NCBI GenBank assembly: GCA_050008575.1
Contig: JBEKMJ010000017.1
Span: forward strand, 34,213 to 98,212
Reading direction: 5' to 3'
DNA from: Bog-159 sp050008575
GTDB taxonomy: Bacteria; Acidobacteriota; Terriglobia; Bryobacterales; Bryobacteraceae
DNA length: 64,000 nt
Below are positions 9,102 through 16,540 of this stretch, piece after piece (the stretch's first letter is position 1; each line of letters starts with the position of its first letter). Both the position numbers and the translations under genes were made by a program. A model generated the notes under the pieces. The model searched no databases. It saw only the letters and a list, made by a program, of their open reading frames with translations, and was not told the DNA's origin.

Positions 9102-9524
9102 AGTCTCCTTCTTTCTTGTCTCCGAAGCGGTTTGCCAGGCGCTGACTGTGGCGAGCGGCGAAAATCCGATTGTGGGGCGGGTCCCTGGCGTAGCCACCGA
9201 AGACCGGTTCAGCTTTTCGGACGTGACAGTCCGAAACGCCGATTTTACGTTACGCCCCAGCGGGGCCGATGTCAAGGGTCGCCGTGCGGTGTGGCGCCAC
9301 CTACTCCAGTCCCGCGAGGCGACGTCCACGTCGGCCTGTGTCAGTCCAGTTAAGGTGGATATCGCTACGCGAAGAGCCGGTCCTCTCGCCTCCACAGGCT
9401 AAAGCCTATGCCACCATGCCCTGCAAGAAAGCCAGCCAGACCTTCGCCCGGCTTGGCCCCAAAGGCCCTGCGCCGTAAATCGCGTGCGACAAATCCGCCC
9501 AAATAGCACTATCTGTGTACCACC
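9102..9524. other. 423-bp intergenic region between divergent genes
   Basis: No gene seen. It holds the 9215-9258 repeat, a hairpin-repeat fragment at about 9391-9477 and, by position, the promoters of the GloVer gene and the TPR gene. The segment near 9419-9446 (CCCTGCAAGAAAGCCAGCC, then AGACCTTCG) recurs near 14932-14959. Confidence 0.7.
9215..9258. repeat. right copy of a 43-44 bp repeat flanking the GloVer gene
   Basis: Contains TTTCGGAC-gtgaca-GTCCGAAA, a perfect 8-bp inverted repeat, then TTTTACGT and TACGCCCC. Same orientation as 6853-6895. It lies about 115 bp upstream of the GloVer start, so it could be an operator or an element end. Confidence 0.75.
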
Positions 9525-11531
9525 ATGCGGCTATGGATACTCATTGTTGCGTCCGCCCTGGCCGTCGCCCAAACCCCCGACCCCGCCTACGAGCCCCTCG
9601 CCAAAGCCTACGAATCCCTCCAAGCCCGCCACTACGAAGACGCTATCTCGTTCTTTCTAAAAGCCATCGAGGCCGCCCCCGCCCGCCCTGGCATCCACAA
9701 GGATCTCGCCTATACCTATCTCAAAATCGGCGAAAACACCGCCGCCCGAGACCAGTTCCGCGAATCCATGCGGCTCGACCCCAAGGATTTCCACGTCGCC
9801 CTCGAATACGCATTCCTCTGCAACGAAACCAAGCAGCAAGCCCAGGCCCGCCGCGTCTTCGACCGCATCCGCAAATCCGGCGACCCCGAATCCCGCGCCA
9901 CCGCCGAACGCGCCTTCCGGAATATCGATCGCCCCCTGGCCGAAGGCATCGCCCGCTGGACCAACGCCATCCAACTGGGAGCCGACAACTTCAGCGCCCA
10001 CTTCGAGCTCGCCACCCTAGCCGAACAGCGCGACGAACTGGAACTCGCCGCCCAACATTATGAAAAAGCCTGGCGCCTAATCCCCGAACGCCGCTCCGTC
10101 CTGGTGGACCTCGGCCGCGTCCTGCAAGCTTTGAACCGCACCGAAGAAGCCAATGCCGCCCTCCTGGCCGCTTCCCACGGGGGCGAGCCGCGCGCCGCCG
10201 AAGCCGCCCGCGAACTGCTCCCTACGCGCTATCCCTTCGTCTCCGAGTTCCAGCGCGCCCTCCAACTCGACCCCAAAAACCTCGACCTGCGCCGCGAACT
10301 TGCCTACCTCCTCCTGCGCATGAACCGTCAATCCGATGCCGAGCAGGAGTTCCGCGAGCTCACCACCCTGTCCGAGACCGATTACCTCTCCGCCGCGCAA
10401 CTCGGGTTCCTCCTTTTAGCTCGCGGCGAGACTGCCGAGGCCATGCCGCTGCTCGAGCGCGTCATGAAAGGCGCGGACGAGGATCTCGCCAACCGTGTGC
10501 GCGCTGTCCTGCGCCTGCCCCAAACTCTTCTAAAACGCCCCGCCCAGCCTGCGCCTCCCTCCATCGATGCCAAAGTTATGGCCGAGCGCAGCTTCAACGC
10601 CGGCTTCATCCGCGACGCCCTCAAGTACCTGCAACTCGCCCAGGAAGACGACCCCGCCGACTTCGCCGTCATGCTCAAGCTTGGCTGGACTTACAACATG
10701 CTGCACAACGACCGCCAGGCCATTCGCTGGTTCGACCTCGCCCGCAAAAGCTCCGATCCCAAGATCGCCAAAGACGCTAACACAGCTTACAAAAACCTGC
10801 GCCCGGAGCTGGAAGCCTTCCGCACCACCGTCTGGATGTTTCCCCTGTTCTCCTCCCGTTGGCACGATTTCTTTTCCTACGCCCAGGTCAAGACCGAATT
10901 GCACCTGCATTTCCCGATTCATCCCTATGTCAGCCTGCGCTTCATTGGCGATACGCGCGGAACCATAGGTCCGGAAGGCCCCGGCGTGGCCCCGCAATAT
11001 CTATCCGAAAGCGCCCTCATTCCCGGCGTTGGCGTGGCCACCAACGTTTGGCATGGCCTGCTGGGCTGGGCCGAGGCCGGCATGGCCGCCGGTTATCTCA
11101 CGGGTCACATCCTCCAGGACTACCGCGGCGGAGCTTCGTTCACCAAAGGCTTCGGCCACATGTTGAAATCCGAAACCGGCGGCCTCTTCTTAGAAACCAA
11201 TGACGATGCCATTTTTGTCAGCCGCTTCGACAACGACTTCCTCATGATCTCGCAGAACCGCGTCGGTTATACCCCCAAATTGGAGGCAAAGTTGCGCACA
11301 CTGCAGACCCAGTTCTATTGGAACTTCAACGTAACGCTGGATCAAAAGCGTGAACCGTGGGCCAACTTCTTCGAAACCGGACCCGGCCTGCGCTTCCGCC
11401 TCGCCGCCATGCCCAGTGCCCTGTACTTCACCGTCAACTACCTGCGCGGCAACTACACCATCGCAGGCGACCCCTATGGCCCTACCTTCAACGATTTCAG
11501 AGCCGGATTCTGGTATGCCTTCACCTACTAA
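9525..11531 (+). CDS. TPR protein with C-terminal outer-membrane beta-barrel-like domain
   Basis: 668 aa. A short signal peptide (MRLWILIVASALAVAQ) precedes TPR-like helical hairpins to about residue 425: YEDAISFFLKAIEAAP, ENTAARDQFRESMRLDP, DELELAAQHYEKAWRLIP. The last 240 residues are rich in aromatic and alternating residues (YVSLRFIGDTRG, WYAFTY at the end), with the C-terminal aromatic expected of an outer-membrane barrel. This architecture resembles PgaA, BcsC and NfrA, which export or anchor exopolysaccharide. The next gene, a predicted glycoside hydrolase, overlaps its 3' end by 17 bp, supporting a polysaccharide role. Family placement is by architecture only. Confidence 0.8.
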   Translation: MRLWILIVASALAVAQTPDPAYEPLAKAYESLQARHYEDAISFFLKAIEAAPARPGIHKDLAYTYLKIGENTAARDQFRESMRLDPKDFHVALEYAFLCNETKQQAQARRVFDRIRKSGDPESRATAERAFRNIDRPLAEGIARWTNAIQLGADNFSAHFELATLAEQRDELELAAQHYEKAWRLIPERRSVLVDLGRVLQALNRTEEANAALLAASHGGEPRAAEAARELLPTRYPFVSEFQRALQLDPKNLDLRRELAYLLLRMNRQSDAEQEFRELTTLSETDYLSAAQLGFLLLARGETAEAMPLLERVMKGADEDLANRVRAVLRLPQTLLKRPAQPAPPSIDAKVMAERSFNAGFIRDALKYLQLAQEDDPADFAVMLKLGWTYNMLHNDRQAIRWFDLARKSSDPKIAKDANTAYKNLRPELEAFRTTVWMFPLFSSRWHDFFSYAQVKTELHLHFPIHPYVSLRFIGDTRGTIGPEGPGVAPQYLSESALIPGVGVATNVWHGLLGWAEAGMAAGYLTGHILQDYRGGASFTKGFGHMLKSETGGLFLETNDDAIFVSRFDNDFLMISQNRVGYTPKLEAKLRTLQTQFYWNFNVTLDQKREPWANFFETGPGLRFRLAAMPSALYFTVNYLRGNYTIAGDPYGPTFNDFRAGFWYAFTY

Positions 11532-13545
11532 CGCCGTGGCGTACGCACTCGTGCGTGCCGCGTCGCGACTCATCGCGACGCTCGCTCTCCTCCCCCTCCT
11601 CCACGCCGCCCCACCCACCTACGCCATCCTCTCCGACGACCCCGGTGGTTGGCCGCTCCTCCTCCAATCCGTGGGATTCATGCCCCAACCCGCCGCCGCT
11701 GCCCGCATCTTCGTGCTCCGCGCCGGTTCCGCCGGCTCCCCGGAATGGCCCGCGCGCGTCGAAAACGGCGCCTACCTCATCCTCGAAGGCGAATCTTCCG
11801 CCGCCGAATCGTTCGGCTTCCGCCCCACCAAGGAAAATGTGCGTGTCGCCAGCCTCCAAGACGTGCATCTGCCCAAGTTGCCCATCGTCTGGGAAAAAGG
11901 TCTCGAACTGCCCCGCTACGAAGTGCCCGCCGAAGCCAAAATCTTCGCCAAAGAGCGCTGGACGGGCGCGCCGCTGCTAGCCGGATTCCGCCGCGGCGCA
12001 GGTGCAGTCCTCTGGGTGGAAGTGTCACCCGGCGCGCGCGGCTACGAGCGCTTCCCTTACCTGCTGCACGCGCTCGTCGATCTCGGCCTCGATCCGCCCT
12101 TCAGTTCTGACCGCCTCTGGGCCTTTTTCGATTCCTCTTACCGCCTGCGCGTCGACCTCGATTACTTCGCCGCCCGCTGGCGCAACGCCGGCATCTCCGC
12201 CCTGCATGTCGCCGCCTGGCATTTCTACGATGCCGATCCCGAGCGCGACGCCTACCTCCAGCGCCTCATCGCCGCCTGCCATGCCAACGGCATCCTTGTT
12301 TATGCCTGGCTCGAACTGCCCCACGTCAGCGAAAAATTCTGGGACGATCATCCCCAGTGGCGCGAAAAAACCGCCGTCCTCCAGGACGCCCAACTCGATT
12401 GGCGCAAGCTCATGAACCTCTCCGATCCCGATTGCTTTCGCGCCGCCGCCGCTGGCGTCAAAGACTTGATCGGACGCTTCGATTGGGATGGCGTCAACCT
12501 CGCCGAGCTTTATTTCGAGTCTCTCGAAGGTCTCTCCAATCCTTCCCGCTTCACCCCCATGAACGATACCGTGCGCGCTCAATTCCGCGCCACCCCCGGC
12601 GGCTTCGATCCCATCGAATTGTTCCAGGCCCGCAAAGACGTGCCCTCCCAGCGCGCCTTTCTCGACTTCCGCGCCGCCCTCGCGCGCGATATGCAACGGC
12701 AATGGCTGGCCGAAATTGAATCGATCCGCCGCGCGCGCAACTATCTGGACATCGTGCTCACGCATGTCGACGACCGCCTCGATACCACCATGCGCGACGC
12801 CATCGGCGCGGATTCCGCGCAGCTTCTTCCGCTTCTCGACCGCCACAACTTTACCTTCCTCATCGAAGACCCCGCCACCGTGTGGAACGAAGCGCCGCAG
12901 CGTTATGCGGAGATCGCCCGCCGCTACCTCCCGCTTACCCCACGCCAGGATCGCCTGGCCATCGATCTGAATATCGTGGACCGTTACCAGAACGTCTACC
13001 CCACCAAGCAGCAGACCGGCGCGGAACTGTTCGAAGTGGTGCACTCCGCGGCCGGAGCCTTCGCTCAGGTCGCGCTCTATTTCGAAAACTCCATATTGTC
13101 GCCGGACCTGTCCCTGCTGCCGGCCTCCGCCGCCGTGGTCATCCGCATGGAAACCATCGGCACGAAGCTAATGGTCGATTCGCCGCATGGAGTGGCCCTG
13201 CGCTGGACCGGGGCCGCCATGGTAGACAGTCTACCCTGGCCGGTGCGCGACGGCTCGCTCATCTTTCTGCCCGCCGGCGCGCACTCCGTCGAAGCCGGAG
13301 CCGATTCTTCCGCACTCCAAGTCACCCGATTTAACGGCGGACTGACCTCCGCGCAGTCGGTGAATGCCAACACCATCGAACTCTCCTACAAGAGTTCCGC
13401 TCGAGCCATAGCCATCCTGAACCACACTCCCGTGACCGTGGAAATCGACGGCGCCGAAACCCAACCCGATCCCGCCGGACCAAACGCCATCTTCCTCCCC
13501 CGAGGCCAACACTTAGTAACGATTCAAAGTGGGGCAGGCTCGTAG
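11515..13545 (+). CDS. secreted glycoside hydrolase-like protein (GHL10/PgaB-type TIM barrel)
   Basis: 676 aa from ATG 11515, overlapping the TPR/barrel gene by 17 bp; GTG 11536 is an alternative start. The hydrophobic start LIATLALLPLLHA looks like a signal peptide. Residues of about 200-480 look like a TIM barrel of the GHL10 or DUF187 kind: GISALHVAAWHFYD, NGILVYAWLELPHVSEKFWDD, WDGVNLAELYFE. These strand-end acidic residues are candidate catalytic sites. The partner gene and fold recall the PgaA/PgaB pair, where PgaB's second domain cleaves PNAG. The stop codon TAG lies inside a hairpin repeat, and the last residues GAGS are repeat-encoded. Substrate unknown. Confidence 0.72.
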   Translation: MPSPTNAVAYALVRAASRLIATLALLPLLHAAPPTYAILSDDPGGWPLLLQSVGFMPQPAAAARIFVLRAGSAGSPEWPARVENGAYLILEGESSAAESFGFRPTKENVRVASLQDVHLPKLPIVWEKGLELPRYEVPAEAKIFAKERWTGAPLLAGFRRGAGAVLWVEVSPGARGYERFPYLLHALVDLGLDPPFSSDRLWAFFDSSYRLRVDLDYFAARWRNAGISALHVAAWHFYDADPERDAYLQRLIAACHANGILVYAWLELPHVSEKFWDDHPQWREKTAVLQDAQLDWRKLMNLSDPDCFRAAAAGVKDLIGRFDWDGVNLAELYFESLEGLSNPSRFTPMNDTVRAQFRATPGGFDPIELFQARKDVPSQRAFLDFRAALARDMQRQWLAEIESIRRARNYLDIVLTHVDDRLDTTMRDAIGADSAQLLPLLDRHNFTFLIEDPATVWNEAPQRYAEIARRYLPLTPRQDRLAIDLNIVDRYQNVYPTKQQTGAELFEVVHSAAGAFAQVALYFENSILSPDLSLLPASAAVVIRMETIGTKLMVDSPHGVALRWTGAAMVDSLPWPVRDGSLIFLPAGAHSVEAGADSSALQVTRFNGGLTSAQSVNANTIELSYKSSARAIAILNHTPVTVEIDGAETQPDPAGPNAIFLPRGQHLVTIQSGAGS

Positions 13546-13572
13546 CCTGCGGCGGCCTCGCAGGCCGCCTCC
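13530..13572. repeat. hairpin repeat, family A
   Basis: GTGGGGCAGGCTcgtAGCCTGC followed by GGCGGCCTcgcAGGCCGCC, between convergent genes. It supplies the TAG stop (13543-13545) of the upstream hydrolase gene and ends just before the propeller gene's stop. Confidence 0.9.
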
Positions 13573-13574
13573 AA

Positions 13575-14840
13575 CTAATTCTTCCCTAATTCGTATGCCG
13601 CGATCGTCTTCCGATCCCGCAGATAAAGCCGCGTCCCCACCAACGTAGGCGGCGTCCAAGCGATACTCTGCAGCACCGTCGCCTTCGAAAGCACTTCGAA
13701 CTTCTGCGGCGTCGCCCGGCAAAGCGCCAGCGTCCCGTCCTGGTCGGCCAGGATCAGCTTGCCGTCCGCCCACAGCAGTTGCGCCTTGGCAAAGGTGCGG
13801 TCCTGCCACACGATCTTCCCGGTCTTTAGCTCGACCGCGCTCATGAAGACCGGCCCGTCATAACCCCGCGATAAGTATACATAACCGTCGCGCTGGATAG
13901 CCGTGCCGATATGCAGTTGGACATGCGAGTCGTACCAGAGTTGGTCCACTTTCGTCTTTCCGCCGGACTGGCTCAGGTGCAACACGCGCGCGCCCTCGCC
14001 GTAGGCCGAAGCTACGAACAGCAGGTTGCCGGGCGCCCACACCGGAGTGCTCACCGCCAATCCATAATTGGTCTCGTGCTCGTGCGTCCAAAGCAGCGCG
14101 CCATTGTCCGGATTGAAACCGAACACCGTCTTGGCCGCCAACGCCACCACCTGCGGTTGGCCATCCACGTTGATCAACAGCGGCGACGAGTGCGAGTTCG
14201 TGAATTGCAGCGCCTTCCAAACCACCGCGCCGTCGCTCTGCCGGAACGCGATCACCCCATCGCTGTTGCCCCCGGCCTGGTAGATCAGCGTGTCCTTGTA
14301 AGGCAGCGCATGGCACGAGAATCCGAATTGGAGATGCGAGGCGTGGAACTCGTTGTATAGGTCATGCGACCATTTCGGCTTGCCGGTCTTCTTATCGAGC
14401 GAGTAGATCTTGCCGGTGCCGCTGGCCGTGATCAACCGATCGCCCACCACTTGCGGCATGGCATACGGACCCGGTCCCACACCCTCCGAATACGCATTGG
14501 TGAACGGGTTCTCATATTCGTATTCCCAGAGCGTCTTGCCGGTGGCTGCGTCCAGCGCCGTGAAAACGTCGCGCGAATTCCGGCGAAATCCGGTGTACAG
14601 GATGCCACCCTCCTCGGCCACCCCGGAGTAGCCATCGCCCAAAGCCCGGCTCCAGACCCGCTTCGGACCAGCCGCAGGCCAGGAATCCGCCAGCCCCGAA
14701 GTATTGACGATGAAATCGCGGTTCTTGCCGCCCCACACCAGCCAGTCTTCTGCCCCAGCCGGCGGCTTGGCCGAGGCGCTCTTGTGGGCGGTCTGCGCCG
14801 ATAGCGCAAACGCGGCGATGACGACGCAAATGTACCGCAT
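13575..14840 (-). CDS. secreted PQQ-like beta-propeller (outer membrane protein assembly BamB-like fold)
   Basis: 421 aa. The signal peptide is MRYICVVIAAFALSAQ. Repeated propeller blades follow, with motifs such as ALDAATGKTLWEYEYENP, SLDKKTGKPKWSHDLY, GFNPDNGALLWTHEHE and VELKTGKIVWQD, the PQQ_2/YWTD-like pattern. It lacks the acidic residues of a PQQ alcohol dehydrogenase that I could identify, so it is more likely a binding or scaffold protein, as is common in Solibacter and planctomycetes. It is not adjacent to outer-membrane assembly genes; the nearest are 6 kb away and convergent with the kinase, so I do not call it bamB. Start at ATG 14840. Confidence 0.85.
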   Translation of the reverse strand: MRYICVVIAAFALSAQTAHKSASAKPPAGAEDWLVWGGKNRDFIVNTSGLADSWPAAGPKRVWSRALGDGYSGVAEEGGILYTGFRRNSRDVFTALDAATGKTLWEYEYENPFTNAYSEGVGPGPYAMPQVVGDRLITASGTGKIYSLDKKTGKPKWSHDLYNEFHASHLQFGFSCHALPYKDTLIYQAGGNSDGVIAFRQSDGAVVWKALQFTNSHSSPLLINVDGQPQVVALAAKTVFGFNPDNGALLWTHEHETNYGLAVSTPVWAPGNLLFVASAYGEGARVLHLSQSGGKTKVDQLWYDSHVQLHIGTAIQRDGYVYLSRGYDGPVFMSAVELKTGKIVWQDRTFAKAQLLWADGKLILADQDGTLALCRATPQKFEVLSKATVLQSIAWTPPTLVGTRLYLRDRKTIAAYELGKN

Positions 14841-14887
14841 GTTTGGATTGGACGCTCCAGCCCGCCGATTGTTCCGGGCAGAGGGCG

Positions 14888-15003
14888 GCAATGTGGGGCA
14901 GGCTCGCAGCCTGCCGCGGCGCACCAAGCCCTGCAAAAAAGCCAGCCAGAGCTTCGAGGCAGGCGGCCTACGAGGCCGCCGCAGGCTGCGAGCCTGCCCC
15001 ACG
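14888..15003. repeat. hairpin repeat cluster (families A and D)
   Basis: Two GCAGGCTcgcAGCCTGC-type hairpins bracket a segment shared with 9419-9446 (CCCTGCAA, AAAGCCAGCC) and a GGCGGCCT/AGGCCGCC palindrome. It lies between the divergent propeller and kinase genes. Confidence 0.88.
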
Positions 15004-15036
15004 ACGGCCTTCAGCCGGTCATGACGCCGCAGGCGT

Positions 15037-15042
15037 TATCCT
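15037..15042 (+). promoter_or_regulatory. putative -10 element of the kinase gene, leaderless arrangement
   Basis: TATCCT ends seven bases before the ATG at 15050, so transcription would start at or next to the start codon. The 11-mer GGCGTTATCCT recurs before the AraC gene (37936-37946). No clear -35 box is seen. Confidence 0.4.
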
Positions 15043-15049
15043 ATAAGCG

Positions 15050-16540
15050 ATGATTGGAACCGAGATCGGGAACTACCGGATCGTCGACAAACTTGGCGCC
15101 GGCGGTATGGGGGTGGTTTATAAGGCCATCGACACGCATCTTGACCGTGTCGTAGCCATCAAAGCCCTCAATCCCGAGTTCTCCCAAAATCCCGAGTTGC
15201 TGGAGCGCTTTCGCGGAGAAGCGCGCGCGCAGGCGCAACTCAATCACCCCAACCTGGCGACCCTGTACGCCTTCCTGGTGCAGGATGGCGCCGCCTATAT
15301 GGTGATGGAATTCGTGGACGGCGAAACCTTCCATGCCATGCTGAAAGCCCGTGGCCCTATCCCCGCTGCCGAGGCCGTGCCCCTATTTCGCCAGGCGCTG
15401 GCTGGTATCGGCCACGCGCACCGCCTGGGTATTGTACACCGCGATATCAAGCCCACCAACATCATGCTGAACCGCGACGGCATCGTCAAGGTGATGGACT
15501 TCGGGCTTGCCAAAGTCGCCGGCGGCCATGGCATGACCCGCAGCGGCGTACGCCTGGGCACGGCTTACTACATGTCGCCCGAGCAGGTGCTGGTGAAGCC
15601 CGTGGATGCCCGTTCGGATATCTACTCCCTGGGCGTTACCCTATACGAGATGCTGACGGGACAGGTGCCCTTTCAGGCCGACAGCGAGTTCGAGATCCTG
15701 AACGATCATGTGAATACTCCACCTCCGCCGCCATCGCGGCAGCATCGCATCCCGCAGGGCGTGGAGGATGCCGTGATGAAAGCGCTGGCTAAGAATCCGG
15801 ACCAGCGCTTTCAGACCGCCGAGCAATTCAGCGCCGCGCTGGAGCACCCCGAGGAGTTTTATTTAGCCAACACCGTGGGGGATGCGGCTCCGGTGACGGC
15901 CGCGCGCAGGATCAGCGTCGCCGCGGTCCCCACGGCTGTGCCGGCCCCGGCGAAGCCCGCGTTATGGACCCGCCCGCGCAAACTGCTGGCGGGCGGGGCG
16001 GCGCTCGCATGCCTGCTTGCGGCGTGGCTGGCTTTGCGGCCTCAGCCGCAGCCGCAAATCCCGCAACCCACACCGCAGCTTCAGGCGTCCCATCCGGCGG
16101 CCACTTCTACGACTGCGGCCGAGCCCGCGGCGGCGCCTCCGCCCGAGAAGCCTGCACCCCAGGCCAGCAGAACCGTGGTGCCGTCCGCCACCGGCATTTC
16201 CGTTCGTACCGTCGATCCTATCGATTCCAAGTCCAGCCGCGTCGGTCAGGAATTCCTCGCGAAGCTGGCAGCCGCGGTAAAAGTGAGGGACCATGAAGCG
16301 TTCCACGAGGGCGATGAAGCCCACCTGCGGCTGGGGCAAACTGCCAGCGACGGGCACTCCGGAAAGCCGGAACTGATTCTGGAGTTGGTCTCCATCGCGA
16401 CCGGCGGCCAGAACTATGCCGTGACCTCAGCCCCGTTCCTGATAAAAGGCGGCTTCCTGCGCAAAAAAAAAGTAGCTCCGGGAACGCAGATCGATTTCGC
16501 ATTAAGCGCCCCCGTGACCGTGGGCGCGCCGCCTATTTAA
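15050..16540 (+). CDS. Ser/Thr protein kinase (Hanks type), membrane-anchored
   Basis: 496 aa. The kinase domain (about 9-265) is complete: glycine loop GAGGMG (16-21), K38, catalytic HRDIKPTN (130-137), DFG (150-152) and the activation segment ending MSPEQ (175-179). A Pro/Ala-rich linker leads to one membrane segment (LLAGGAALACLLAAWLAL, near 309-326) and a second Pro-rich linker. About 115 extracytoplasmic residues follow, starting GISVRTVDPIDSKS and containing KPELILELVSI. I recognise this last region as recurring in acidobacterial secreted proteins, but do not know its ligand. A PASTA sensor is absent. The gene converges with tamB and the two coding ends overlap by 8 bp. Confidence 0.93.
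   Translation: MIGTEIGNYRIVDKLGAGGMGVVYKAIDTHLDRVVAIKALNPEFSQNPELLERFRGEARAQAQLNHPNLATLYAFLVQDGAAYMVMEFVDGETFHAMLKARGPIPAAEAVPLFRQALAGIGHAHRLGIVHRDIKPTNIMLNRDGIVKVMDFGLAKVAGGHGMTRSGVRLGTAYYMSPEQVLVKPVDARSDIYSLGVTLYEMLTGQVPFQADSEFEILNDHVNTPPPPPSRQHRIPQGVEDAVMKALAKNPDQRFQTAEQFSAALEHPEEFYLANTVGDAAPVTAARRISVAAVPTAVPAPAKPALWTRPRKLLAGGAALACLLAAWLALRPQPQPQIPQPTPQLQASHPAATSTTAAEPAAAPPPEKPAPQASRTVVPSATGISVRTVDPIDSKSSRVGQEFLAKLAAAVKVRDHEAFHEGDEAHLRLGQTASDGHSGKPELILELVSIATGGQNYAVTSAPFLIKGGFLRKKKVAPGTQIDFALSAPVTVGAPPI

Noticed and set aside
13575..14840. Calling the PQQ-like protein bamB
   Set aside because: It shares the propeller fold but is not next to assembly genes, and many unrelated acidobacterial proteins have the same repeats.
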